This document shows positions 13,339-19,808 of a DNA stretch of 23,633 bases, in pieces. Positions within the stretch are counted from its first letter, which is position 1, and the number at the start of each line of letters is the position of its first letter. Location of the stretch: the IMG/VR virus record IMGVR_UViG_3300037010_003744, positions 1 to 23,633 of that record, one strand, 5' to 3'. The translations under genes were made by a program, and so were the position numbers. The notes beneath the pieces are model-generated. The model saw only the letters and a program-made list of their open reading frames with translations, made no database searches and was not told where the DNA came from. Origin of the DNA: a virus.

Positions 13339-13621
13339 GGTTTAAGGGGTTTTGTTTTGGTGAAAATTTTGCTTCGACCATCGCTCTGTGATAAAGAAAC
13401 TCCGGGCAATCGTTTATTTTGTTGGTGCAGGTCTCACCATAAATCTTGCCGCAGTTGCAGCCGTGGTTGATATAGCCGTATTCCTTGCCGTCGATGTAGT
13501 AATGAAAGAATGGCCGCTCACCGTTGGGCGTGGTGATCCAATGGCTGAAAAACATTTCGGTCCCGGCGATGACCACCTTCTCTCCTGGAGAGAACGTGCG
13601 AGTACCTGTGATTACTTCCAT
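13307..13621 (-). CDS. Unknown 104-aa Cys-containing protein
   Basis: From the ATG at 13621 the protein begins MEVITGTRTFSPGEKVVIAG and includes the aromatic strand HYYIDGKEYGYINHG followed by four cysteines (C55, C57, C65, C72). These could form a metal site. The frame is open upstream to 13759, but this start overlaps the previous stop by only 10 bases and is preferred. No family is recognised. Confidence 0.55.
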   Translation of the reverse strand: MEVITGTRTFSPGEKVVIAGTEMFFSHWITTPNGERPFFHYYIDGKEYGYINHGCNCGKIYGETCTNKINDCPEFLYHRAMVEAKFSPKQNPLNHEHRREIKRY

Positions 13622-14046
13622 TCGTTTTCCCAATAGCGGTTTCGTAAATAAGTATCCGGGTCGGCTTTCGTCTTCCAGGTGTTCAGCATCAGGTGCCGGT
13701 CGTAGCCACGCAGTCCGAAGTAGGCGTTCACCTGGTCGGCCTCGCTGAGCTTCGTCCATAGCTTCTCGCAGCGGAGCCGGTTGCGCTTCATGTTGTATTT
13801 GCTCCAGAACTGATCGAAGCTGATGCGGTAGCCTTGCTCCTGAATATTGATCGACTTGGCTGAGGCAAATGCCTTGTTGAAATTATCGTCGCTGTAATAC
13901 ACCGGCAGTGCATTCTTGAAAAATGAAATCTGCTCTTCCGTCATTTCGCAATTCAGAAAGTCAATGTATAGCAGCTTGGCGTCTTGGCCGTAGAGCACTT
14001 GTATCTCACCGGTGAAAGCTGCTGAGGTGATGAGGTAGCGTTTCAT
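13612..14046 (-). CDS. Replication-protein C-terminal-domain-like, 144 aa
   Basis: The second half carries FDQFWSKYNMKRNRLRCEKL, then W..L, YFGLRGYDRHL and DPDTYLRNRYWENEW. This is the pattern seen at the C-terminus of many phage replication proteins (F..FW..Y..K..+..AE..W..L ... P.TYL....WE). In those it is thought to contact DNA or the helicase. The first half (MKRYLITSAAFTGEIQVLYG) is a small domain of unknown type. ATG at 14046 is chosen for its ATGA overlap with the upstream gene. With the RecA-like ATPase two genes upstream it may act at replication restart after transposition. Confidence 0.55.
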   Translation of the reverse strand: MKRYLITSAAFTGEIQVLYGQDAKLLYIDFLNCEMTEEQISFFKNALPVYYSDDNFNKAFASAKSINIQEQGYRISFDQFWSKYNMKRNRLRCEKLWTKLSEADQVNAYFGLRGYDRHLMLNTWKTKADPDTYLRNRYWENEWK

Positions 14047-14219
14047 GATTGAACTAATTTTTTGATTTTCCTTTTCCTGTACCGGGTTATGTATTTGCGT
14101 ACGAAGCACCGAGCCTGTTGCTCATCGATGAAGCAAAAAAATTGAACAATCTCAACGTTAGTAAGCGGCTGCCTGGCATTGAATTGTTTGAGCGGATGAA
14201 ATACAGGCGCTGCTTTCAT
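14043..14219 (-). CDS. Small basic protein, 58 aa, unknown
   Basis: A 58-codon frame fills the gap between two coupled genes exactly, with ATGA overlaps at both ends (14216-14219 and 14043-14046). It reads MKAAPVFHPLKQFNARQPLT, then a helical FFCFIDEQQARCFVRKYITR and a very basic end (RKRKIKKL). It may bind nucleic acid. It is short and easily missed, but the coupling on both sides makes it credible. Confidence 0.6.
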   Translation of the reverse strand: MKAAPVFHPLKQFNARQPLTNVEIVQFFCFIDEQQARCFVRKYITRYRKRKIKKLVQS

Positions 14220-14401
14220 TCTTGCAATTTTACTTCGCTCAAACTCTCCTCGATCGCCTTGAGCATACCAGCATTATCATTATCAATAATGATCTGGTTC
14301 TTCTTTGGGTTGCTCTCTACAATATTGATCGCTCCCCGGATGAAGTTCAATTGATCGTCAAGCGACGGTAAGGGCTGTTGATTGTTCTGTTGTGCTGGCA
14401 T
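14216..14401 (-). CDS. Small protein, 61 aa, paralogous to part of the 224-aa early protein
   Basis: The protein begins MPAQQNNQQPLPSLDDQLNF and ends with AGMLKAIEESLSEVKLQE. Both ends match the N-terminal region of the gene at 16797-17471 (PSIQEQIDFINNNIKAAE and MLRAVRENLIAVKLYN), which points to a shared small helical domain within this phage. It starts within the 3' end of the ATPase gene (44-base overlap) and its stop overlaps the next ATG. Function is unknown. Confidence 0.6.
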   Translation of the reverse strand: MPAQQNNQQPLPSLDDQLNFIRGAINIVESNPKKNQIIIDNDNAGMLKAIEESLSEVKLQE

Positions 14402-15062
14402 CTTGTTTTTGTTTTGCTGGTGTAGTGATAATTTTTCTGTACTCTTTGCCCCAATATTTCTTCGCACCTTCTTCCCAGATCACGTAAGGGTTGTTGCCTC
14501 CGTAGCGACTGATGACGAAGCCCACATAACCTTCTACTCTTATTTTTATTCCGGCATCGTATCGGATTTTATCGGCGGTGCGGCCGTCGGGGTTTTTGCC
14601 TTTGGCGTGGCTGATGAAGATGAAGCTCTTGCGCTTAAACCTTTCCTTCATGGCTTTGTATTGCTCGTAGCTGATGTTGAAATATTGAATGCTGTCGATC
14701 ACAATGAAGCGTGCGCTTTTCTTTTTGGCTAGCCGCTTCATCAGCTCATCGTAGGTCATTTCATGATCGGCAAAAACAATTTTACCGTTGTGGCTTTGTT
14801 CATTCAGGTGGCGAAGTGCAGTGAGCTGCATGGTGCTTTCCGTGCCTTCCTCCAGGCCCACATAGAGCACGTTGCCGTAAGGCATTAAGGTTTTCAACAG
14901 TTGCATGATCAGGTTGCTCTTACCGTTGCCGCTTTGTCCCCAGATGATCATTACAAAGTTGTCCGTCAACTTGCCGAAGCTGTGAACGATTTCATCCGAA
15001 AGATTTTCGAGGAAATGATAAGTGCGCTGTAGGAGCTGCTTTAAGCCGAGAACTTTTGCCAT
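14358..15062 (-). CDS. RecA-like NTPase (RadA/AAA_25 type)
   Basis: The 234-aa protein has a Walker A GQSGNGKS (42-49), GNVLYVGLEEG (63-73) typical of RecA/RadA-type folds, a Walker B RFIVIDS (118-124) and a sensor-like FIFISHAKG (148-155). The C-terminal tail is low complexity (KQKQDASTTEQSTALTVA). In phages such ATPases serve as helicases, recombination proteins or DNA-segregation factors. In Mu, transposition intermediates are turned into replication forks by host proteins, and a phage ATPase here may assist. It is joined to the upstream 65-aa gene by TAATG. The exact family within RecA-like NTPases cannot be fixed by eye. Confidence 0.75.
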   Translation of the reverse strand: MAKVLGLKQLLQRTYHFLENLSDEIVHSFGKLTDNFVMIIWGQSGNGKSNLIMQLLKTLMPYGNVLYVGLEEGTESTMQLTALRHLNEQSHNGKIVFADHEMTYDELMKRLAKKKSARFIVIDSIQYFNISYEQYKAMKERFKRKSFIFISHAKGKNPDGRTADKIRYDAGIKIRVEGYVGFVISRYGGNNPYVIWEEGAKKYWGKEYRKIITTPAKQKQDASTTEQSTALTVA

Positions 15063-15259
15063 TACCTGAGTGATTGTTTTATCCTGTCTATTTCTGCTTT
15101 CGTGTGTGGCTCTCCTTTTTTGATACCGCCGATTTTCTTTTTCGGGTAGTTCTTTGTGAAATATTCGCGCGCTTCACGTTCGGTGTTTAATATGATTTCT
15201 ACTCGTTGAAGGATTACCGCGTAATCAGGTTGATAGTATATAATGTGGTATTTCGGCAT
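15062..15259 (-). CDS. Unknown 65-aa protein
   Basis: The protein begins MPKYHIIYYQPDYAVILQRV, has a helix with NTEREAREYFTKNYPKKK and a basic C-terminus. It could be a small alpha/beta protein with one sheet and one helix. Its stop overlaps the ATPase start by one base (TAATG), so the two may act together. No family is recognised. Confidence 0.6.
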   Translation of the reverse strand: MPKYHIIYYQPDYAVILQRVEIILNTEREAREYFTKNYPKKKIGGIKKGEPHTKAEIDRIKQSLR

Positions 15260-15266
15260 AAAGGGT

Positions 15267-15389
15267 TTACTTTTTCTTTTTCGGTTTTCGCATAATGAAT
15301 TGGTCGAACAAGGCGATTAATCCTACTTTGAGCACATCGTAAATCATGAGCGCAAATAGATAGCAAAGGCTGTAGTATATCCAGTTCAT
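15267..15389 (-). CDS. Single-TM small protein, 40 aa
   Basis: A 40-codon frame starts at an ATG that overlaps the upstream stop by one base (TGATG) and ends shortly before the 65-aa gene. It encodes MNWIYYSLCYLFALMIYDVL, continuing hydrophobic to about residue 32, then RKPKKKK. This is a single membrane span with a strongly basic cytoplasmic tail. It fills what would otherwise be an empty gap. Function is unknown. Confidence 0.55.
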   Translation of the reverse strand: MNWIYYSLCYLFALMIYDVLKVGLIALFDQFIMRKPKKKK

Positions 15390-15928
15390 CACTTTACAAT
15401 TTGCATTCCGTTGAGTCCTACTATTTCGGGCTTGGCGTAGACGGCTTCAATTTCCTTCGCTGTTTTGTTTACTGCCTTTTCAAAAAGAGGAGCCTGCCGT
15501 GTCGCCATCGGTATCGTGGGCGTCTCAATCTTCTCCAGGTTCTCCAGGGCGTCAAAGAGCAGGTTCATGTTTTGCTGGAATAGGGAACCGACTTCAATTA
15601 CCTGAGGTGAGGGCTTGGTGGCCGTATCGACTTTACCGATGTTCCGCGTCAGGTGAAAGTGCTTTACGAGTGTGCTGAGCATCTGCGTGAGAATGAATAC
15701 CTGCGCTTCGTGGGCTTGAAACGTTTTCGGGATGATCGCGCCCATGTCGTACATGAAGCGGAAGATCAGATCGATCTTGGCACGGAGCGCCTTTTGATCG
15801 TCGGTGAGTGTGATGATTTTAGCGTGCTGAGCACTCTCCATTTCGCAACTAGGATAAATACACCGTTTGCCTAAAATGCAACTGCTTCCTTCAATGGAGT
15901 TAGGACATTTATTTTTTGAGTTATCCAT
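15389..15928 (-). CDS. Unknown 179-aa protein with N-terminal Cys cluster
   Basis: Four cysteines in the first 28 residues (C8, C17, C23, C28) look like a metal-binding knuckle. The rest is helical, with DDQKALRAKIDLIFRFMYDM and FQQNMNLLFDALENLEKIE. A Cys cluster plus helical body suggests DNA or protein binding. It overlaps the upstream gene by 8 bases and the 40-aa gene by one base. I do not recognise a family. Confidence 0.6.
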   Translation of the reverse strand: MDNSKNKCPNSIEGSSCILGKRCIYPSCEMESAQHAKIITLTDDQKALRAKIDLIFRFMYDMGAIIPKTFQAHEAQVFILTQMLSTLVKHFHLTRNIGKVDTATKPSPQVIEVGSLFQQNMNLLFDALENLEKIETPTIPMATRQAPLFEKAVNKTAKEIEAVYAKPEIVGLNGMQIVK

Positions 15929-16154
15929 TGCTCACCTCCTTCTTCTTTTTGTCTTCCTTCCAAACCTTATTGAGCATTGTCTCGTGGTTAGCTTCGATGC
16001 GGGTAATAATATCTTCACGCACCAAATCAAAATTTTTAATGTTGCTTTTCCAGTCCCTCAAAAGGTAATCGACATGCTCAATGGTCGCCCGTTTTGAAAT
16101 AGAAATGATCTTGTCTCCTGATAATAAATAACCTTGAAAGCCCTGGTTTCTCAA
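15921..16154 (-). CDS. Unknown 77-aa protein; start probably displaced by a frameshift
   Basis: The open frame begins at a TTG (16154), which is unusual here. An ATG at 16176 overlaps the ASCH stop as ATGA, as expected in this operon, but its frame ends after 32 codons. A one-base change in the A4 run (16155-16158) would join it to this frame, giving MKFPKIKLRNQGFQGYLL and onward. The body has DYLLRDWKSNIKNF and a Lys-rich tail (KEDKKKKEV). This is either a real start at TTG, a frameshift mutation, a sequencing error or a programmed shift. Function is unknown. Confidence 0.5.
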   Translation of the reverse strand: MRNQGFQGYLLSGDKIISISKRATIEHVDYLLRDWKSNIKNFDLVREDIITRIEANHETMLNKVWKEDKKKKEVSNG

Positions 16155-16172
16155 TTTTAATCTTAGGAAATT

Positions 16173-16598
16173 TCATCTTAGTTTGATTAGTTGTTCTGGT
16201 ATATCTGCTTCCCAAATACTGAGCTTACCGAGCATGGGAATCGGCTCGATCATCTGTGGCTCCTCCAGCTCCCAGCCGTAGTAGCCGGGCCAGTAGTTGC
16301 CAAACTTTAGTTCCTTCTCCGTGAGCATGTGTTTTATTTCTTCCACACGTGCGCAGTTCACCAGCTTCACTTTACCAATGATGGCTCCGGTTTGCAGCTT
16401 CGATAGATCAGGAAGTGCGGCCTTGAAAAAGGGGTCTTGCTGGCACACGTTGTAGTCGCTGAAATAAAACTGCTGCCCGGCGTGGATGTATAGGTCGCCG
16501 CGGTAATTTGTCTGCCAGTTGCGCGTCTCAAACTCCTTGTGACCCGTCACAATGAGATGGGCAAACGGCTGCTTTAGGGTGATGCATTTTATCTTCAC
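16173..16598 (-). CDS. ASCH domain protein
   Basis: The 141-aa protein has the ASCH fold signature: LKQPFAHLIVTGHKEFETRN (8-27) with the conserved P/A..I..G.K..E.R pattern, and YRGDLYIHAG (32-41). The central strand AIIGKVKLVNCARVEEIKH also matches. ASCH domains resemble PUA domains and are thought to bind RNA or modified nucleotides; related proteins act on N4-acetylcytidine. In phages they occur in early operons, often near nucleases, and may act on host RNA or modified bases. The start overlaps the membrane gene as ATGA. The ligand cannot be inferred. Confidence 0.8.
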   Translation of the reverse strand: MKIKCITLKQPFAHLIVTGHKEFETRNWQTNYRGDLYIHAGQQFYFSDYNVCQQDPFFKAALPDLSKLQTGAIIGKVKLVNCARVEEIKHMLTEKELKFGNYWPGYYGWELEEPQMIEPIPMLGKLSIWEADIPEQLIKLR

Positions 16599-16804
16599 GG
16601 CTTCACGGTTTTTTCGTCGGTCTTATCTTCCCATTTTTCGCCGAGAGCGTCGCAGTGGGCCGGAGGGAATCCGCGCTTCCATACAGCGAAGAATCTCAGC
16701 GTAGCCTCATAAGCCAGGTACAAGTATTTTGACACAAGCCAAACAGTAAGCGTAAATGTGGCGCACATTGCCCAGTAAGGAATCTCGATGGTGATGTTAT
16801 TCAT
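16595..16804 (-). CDS. Single-TM early protein, 69 aa
   Basis: Starting at the ATG at 16804, which overlaps the upstream stop by 8 bases, the protein reads MNNITIEIPYWAMCATFTLT with one membrane span to about residue 31, then a basic and acidic tail (EKWEDKTDEKTVKP). A longer frame exists to 16846 but the coupled start is preferred. It may be a membrane-targeted exclusion or anchor protein. No family is recognised. Confidence 0.55.
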   Translation of the reverse strand: MNNITIEIPYWAMCATFTLTVWLVSKYLYLAYEATLRFFAVWKRGFPPAHCDALGEKWEDKTDEKTVKP

Positions 16805-17471
16805 GGCCCACCTCCGTTTCCACATAGTGCGAAAGAAGATTTTCAATGTCGCTGATCACGGGGCCGGCATTAATGCCCGACTCCTTGATAACAGCCTTCG
16901 CGCGAAGTAGCATCGTCACAAACTCGGTGATCTCCTCATTGATGTTGGTGGGCTGGTTACCCGGCATTGAGGTGAGTTCGTCGGTGATAGCCCGTATAAA
17001 CCACTTCGTCATTTTGAGGGTCTTCAAAATGTTGAGGTGATAGAGCATATCATCTTCGTGCCAAGGCTTAAAATCTTTCAGTGAACTTTTACGAAGCGTT
17101 TGCACGTATGCATCGACATACACGATTTGTCCATCGATGTTTGTTGAGAGCAGCCGTCCAATTTCTTCGCGTCGGCGATCGGTAATAACCTCGGGTTCTG
17201 AGCGCTCGGAGGCCATGTTGTAAAGTTTTACCGCGATCAGATTTTCACGAACGGCGCGAAGCATTACGGCGTGATTTTGCAAATCACTTTTAAAAGCTTG
17301 CTTCTCTTCTTCGCTGGATGCTTCATCGAAGAAGTCCCATCCGGTAATATCCTCTTCGGCGGCTTTGATGTTGTTATTGATGAAATCGATCTGCTCCTGA
17401 ATGGACGGTTTGTCTTCCGCGTTCGGCAGTTCGGGCGCAGTTTGCCCCGAATTGTTGCTTTTTGTGGTCAT
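16797..17471 (-). CDS. Unknown 224-aa early protein
   Basis: The protein is helical and acidic. A low-complexity start (MTTKSNNSGQTAPELPNAED) leads to PSIQEQIDFINNNIKAAEED and ..MLRAVRENLIAVKLYNMAS; this pair is shared with the 61-aa protein at 14216-14401. A second part contains RREEIGRLLSTNIDGQIVYV and the C-terminus has VTMLLRAKAVIKESG. It begins the second part of the early operon after a structured 170-base gap. Function is unknown. Confidence 0.65.
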   Translation of the reverse strand: MTTKSNNSGQTAPELPNAEDKPSIQEQIDFINNNIKAAEEDITGWDFFDEASSEEEKQAFKSDLQNHAVMLRAVRENLIAVKLYNMASERSEPEVITDRRREEIGRLLSTNIDGQIVYVDAYVQTLRKSSLKDFKPWHEDDMLYHLNILKTLKMTKWFIRAITDELTSMPGNQPTNINEEITEFVTMLLRAKAVIKESGINAGPVISDIENLLSHYVETEVGHE

Positions 17472-17640
17472 GTTGCTGGTTTTTATTGTCCTTCCTTCCT
17501 GTTGTGAGGGGTAAAAGCCCCCCGCTTATTCGTGGGTAAAGGGTCGAATTTCCCTGTGTTAAGCGGCGCTATCGGGGGTCGCGCCGTTTAACTTTCTCAT
17601 CCCTAAGTATCCCCGAATCCAACCGCTATGGCGTAGCAGG
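17472..17640 (-). ncRNA. Structured intergenic region in the early operon, possible cis RNA element
   Basis: This is the longest gap in the early operon, with no ORF that fits. It holds a strong stem: GTTAAGCGGCGC with GCGCCGTTTAAC (12 bp with one G-T pair, 11-base loop), a GGGG/CCCC hairpin with loop TAAAAG near the 224-aa start, and a small GCTA/TAGC hairpin near the Gam stop. There is no T run, so it is not a simple terminator. It separates the transposition genes from the following accessory genes. It could be an attenuator, a stabilising element, a protein-binding leader or a strong gyrase/enhancer-like DNA site as in the middle of Mu. I cannot assign an RNA family. Confidence 0.35.
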
Positions 17641-18078
17641 TTATTCCTTTTTAGCTATTACTTTCATGCTCTCCTTCGAGTCGATCTCCACGCCCATCGC
17701 TTTGATCAACTTGCGCTCACCGGCATCTAAAAAGGCTTTTTTAATCGGCGAAAGCTTCAGTGCCTTTTGCACATCTACCATTTCCGGGTAAGCATTCTGA
17801 AAAGTGGAGAGGTCGAATTTCTTGCCAAGCTTCACAAAGCTGTTGCTGCTGATGTGCAGATACCCGTCTTCAAAAATCAGGTTGTCATTTACAAAGAAAG
17901 GACGCGCCGCTTCACCGATCGCAAGGAGTTCCTTCTCCGTCTCATCCATTTCCACCGAAAGCTTGTTAAGGTCTTCTTTGATGGAGTCAGCTTTTTTCTT
18001 CCACGCAATGCTGAGTTCTGCGTAGCGGGTCATCAGCTCTTCGCCTCTGGCCAGTGCTTTTTGTTCTGTCTTGTTCAT
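17641..18078 (-). CDS. Host-nuclease inhibitor Gam-like protein
   Basis: The 145-aa protein has the features of Mu Gam: a long N-terminal coiled coil (about 5-55: ARGEELMTRYAELSIAWKKK and onward with EDLNKLSVEMDETEKEL), then the short strand GYLHISSN, and a helical C-terminus with VQKALKLSPIKKAFLDAG and KAMGVEIDSKE. Mu Gam is somewhat longer and binds DNA ends as a dimer to protect them from host nucleases. Its position after the transposase genes agrees with Mu. The identity is good by length, coiled coil and context, though weak in single residues. It is coupled by ATGA to the upstream gene. Confidence 0.7.
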   Translation of the reverse strand: MNKTEQKALARGEELMTRYAELSIAWKKKADSIKEDLNKLSVEMDETEKELLAIGEAARPFFVNDNLIFEDGYLHISSNSFVKLGKKFDLSTFQNAYPEMVDVQKALKLSPIKKAFLDAGERKLIKAMGVEIDSKESMKVIAKKE

Positions 18079-18440
18079 AGTTGTTCTGGGTTATGGTTTA
18101 AAAAAATTAACTGTTCAATCGCTTCCATCTTTTTGTAGCTATAGTCGCGCGTGCATATCATGTCATCCATGCGCTTGAGCAGGTTCACTATACTGCTATG
18201 ATCGAGGTTCAAGTCCTTGCCGATTTTTGTCACGGTATCCTTCAAATGTTTCCGGATCAGGTAAGCGTACACCATCTTAGCATCGATCACGTGGCCCCGA
18301 CCTCGTGGCTTGGTCAGTTGAGCTATTGTGCAATCAAATTCAAGGCAAACTTTAAGTCTTACCTGAGCGCGTGTTTTTTCCTTTCGAAGTTGCGCGCGCC
18401 AGGCGTTCACCGAAGTCAATATTTCATCGAGCTTTATCAC
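18075..18440 (-). CDS. Stand-alone DnaA domain IV-like DNA-binding protein
   Basis: Residues 25-95 match the C-terminal DNA-binding domain of DnaA: QVRLKVCLEFDCTIAQLTKP, RGRGHVIDAKMVYAYLIRKH and IGKDLNLDHSSIVNLLKRM. The DHS(S/T) signature at 80-83 is the DnaA-box contact motif. The AAA+ domain is absent, so this is a domain IV-only protein of 121 aa. It may bind DnaA boxes in host or phage DNA, either to redirect replication or to regulate transcription. It lies between the unknown 138-aa gene and Gam, and overlaps Gam by ATGA. Confidence 0.8.
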   Translation of the reverse strand: MIKLDEILTSVNAWRAQLRKEKTRAQVRLKVCLEFDCTIAQLTKPRGRGHVIDAKMVYAYLIRKHLKDTVTKIGKDLNLDHSSIVNLLKRMDDMICTRDYSYKKMEAIEQLIFLNHNPEQL

Positions 18441-18857
18441 CTACACCTTTTGCGTTTCGTGTTGAATCAGCTCCTTGATCATCATCGCGTAGCTTTCCTG
18501 AAGAATCCTACCGTTCGGGTAAATCGCTTTACTAAGAGTAAGCGCATCGTGAACATCATTATAGGTTTCGTGCATCTCGTCAGTCGAATAGGTGGTGTTA
18601 ATCACAAACTCAATGAAAGCCTGGTCGCGGTTGGTCCAGTGGTTGCGCCACCATTTCCAAAAGTCAGCCGTGGCGCTGATGCTATTCACTGCATGCTCAT
18701 CGTTCCTCAGATAGTGTTTCAGGTAGGCCAGTCCGCTTTCGTATTGAAAGGTGTTGTAGGCCATTTCATCCCATCTTAGGAATTTCATCACCGCGCGGCG
18801 CAGGTCGTCCGCGCGGTTTTGTTGCCCTGTCCGTTGTCCGGTTGCCTCGTTTTTCAT
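18441..18857 (-). CDS. Unknown 138-aa early protein
   Basis: The protein reads MKNEATGQRTGQQNRADDLR, then MKFLRWDEMAYNTFQYESGL, ADFWKWWRNHWTNRDQAFIE and MIKELIQHE. The Trp-rich central motif FWKWWRNHW is striking. A later in-frame ATG (18788) is possible; a 9-bp GC-rich hairpin (18790-18817) lies directly before it. It follows MuB with a 22-base gap and abuts the DnaA-like gene. I do not recognise a family; a role in transposition or replication is inferred from position only. Confidence 0.65.
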   Translation of the reverse strand: MKNEATGQRTGQQNRADDLRRAVMKFLRWDEMAYNTFQYESGLAYLKHYLRNDEHAVNSISATADFWKWWRNHWTNRDQAFIEFVINTTYSTDEMHETYNDVHDALTLSKAIYPNGRILQESYAMMIKELIQHETQKV

Positions 18858-18863
18858 TGTGAG

Positions 18864-18881
18864 CGCTTTTAAGCGTTTTTT
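18864..18881 (+). terminator. Weak plus-strand terminator-like hairpin (antisense)
   Basis: CGCTT and AAGCG (18864-18875) form a short stem with a minimal loop, followed by six T on the plus strand. It lies at the 3' end of muB against the direction of transcription. It is too short to be sure, but it matches the stronger plus-strand terminator at 19773. Confidence 0.3.
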
Positions 18882-19743
18882 AAGCGGCTTTTTTCATCAC
18901 CTTCATGGAGTACTTGTGGATCGAGCGTTTTGCCCTCCGCAGGTCACCTTCGCACTCATTATATATAGAGTGCAGATATTGGGGGTCGCTGATGCCGTTA
19001 GCCCGAGCGATTTCAAACACTTCCTTTTCGGTAGCAGCTGGCAGGTCGATGAACTTCCGGCCGATCCTGGAGAAGATTTCAGCGTATCCCTTTTTGTTCT
19101 TCCTCCGGCCGTTGGTGATCCGCTTGGCAAGGTGGCTGGTGGCCATCATCACGATGCCCATGTTGCCTTCCAGCTTATTATAAAGAGTGATGAAGAAGTA
19201 GAGGATCGAATCCGATACTTTGTCAAACTCGTCAAGGATCAGCAGCAGGTTTTCTTTCTTCAAAGAAGTCTCAATGATCAAGTCCATCATTTCCGGCACG
19301 TTCAGTCCGGTGTTGGTCTTACCCATCTTCTCTAAAATCTGTTGCAGGAAAGTCTTCCGGTTCATGTACTCCGAGCAGCTGATCAGGTACACGTTGTTGC
19401 GCTTCTGTTCGAAGTATTCAGCCACGAAAGTTTTGCCGCTGCCGGAGTTTACCGTGAAGGCGTACACGTTGCCATATTCGCGGGCATCATCGAGCAGATC
19501 GATCTGAAGACTGGCCGCTTGCGTCGGCACAAACTGCCACTTCGATTTGTTATTGAATCCTACCTGCTTGCCAACGTTGCGCCACATGTCGTCGCTGATG
19601 CTTTCCCATTCGCCCTTGCGGATGTTGATCACCGTGGCTTCGCTTACATTTTTAAGCGCACCTACCGCTTTGGCCTGGCTTGGATACCGCTCAACGAAAG
19701 TCTTGAGGAGCATCTGGATTTCTTTTTTCTGTGAATCGTTCAT
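18880..19743 (-). CDS. MuB-like AAA+ transposition target ATPase
   Basis: The 287-aa protein has an N-terminal HTH-like part (SEATVINIRKGEWESIS, about 34-50), Walker A VNSGSGKT (98-105), Walker B LLLILDEFD (166-174), sensor MMATSHLA (199-206) and an arginine-finger region FSRIGRK (224-230). Length is slightly below Mu B (312 aa). MuB binds DNA as ATP filaments, selects target DNA and stimulates MuA. It is encoded directly after MuA with a 61-base gap that holds a plus-oriented terminator hairpin. The N-terminal HTH followed by ATPase order is the same as in MuB and IstB-related proteins of transposable phages. Confidence 0.9.
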   Translation of the reverse strand: MNDSQKKEIQMLLKTFVERYPSQAKAVGALKNVSEATVINIRKGEWESISDDMWRNVGKQVGFNNKSKWQFVPTQAASLQIDLLDDAREYGNVYAFTVNSGSGKTFVAEYFEQKRNNVYLISCSEYMNRKTFLQQILEKMGKTNTGLNVPEMMDLIIETSLKKENLLLILDEFDKVSDSILYFFITLYNKLEGNMGIVMMATSHLAKRITNGRRKNKKGYAEIFSRIGRKFIDLPAATEKEVFEIARANGISDPQYLHSIYNECEGDLRRAKRSIHKYSMKVMKKAA

Positions 19744-19772
19744 AGTTTTGGGTTTTAGAAGTTTTAGTTATG

Positions 19773-19808
19773 CCCTGATCGTGTCGAGCGGTCAGGGTCT
19801 TTTTTTAT
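19773..19808 (+). terminator. Plus-strand intrinsic terminator between muA and muB (antisense)
   Basis: CCCTGATCG and CGGTCAGGG form a 9-bp stem (one T-G pair) with a 7-base loop, followed by TCTTTTTTTT on the plus strand. Genes here run on the minus strand, where no T run follows. It may stop antisense transcription into muA or stabilise the muB 5' end. Confidence 0.6.

Noticed and set aside
18198-18779. Plus-strand 193-codon frame opposite the early operon
   Set aside because: It lies antisense to the DnaA domain IV gene and the 138-aa gene and shows no domain pattern.
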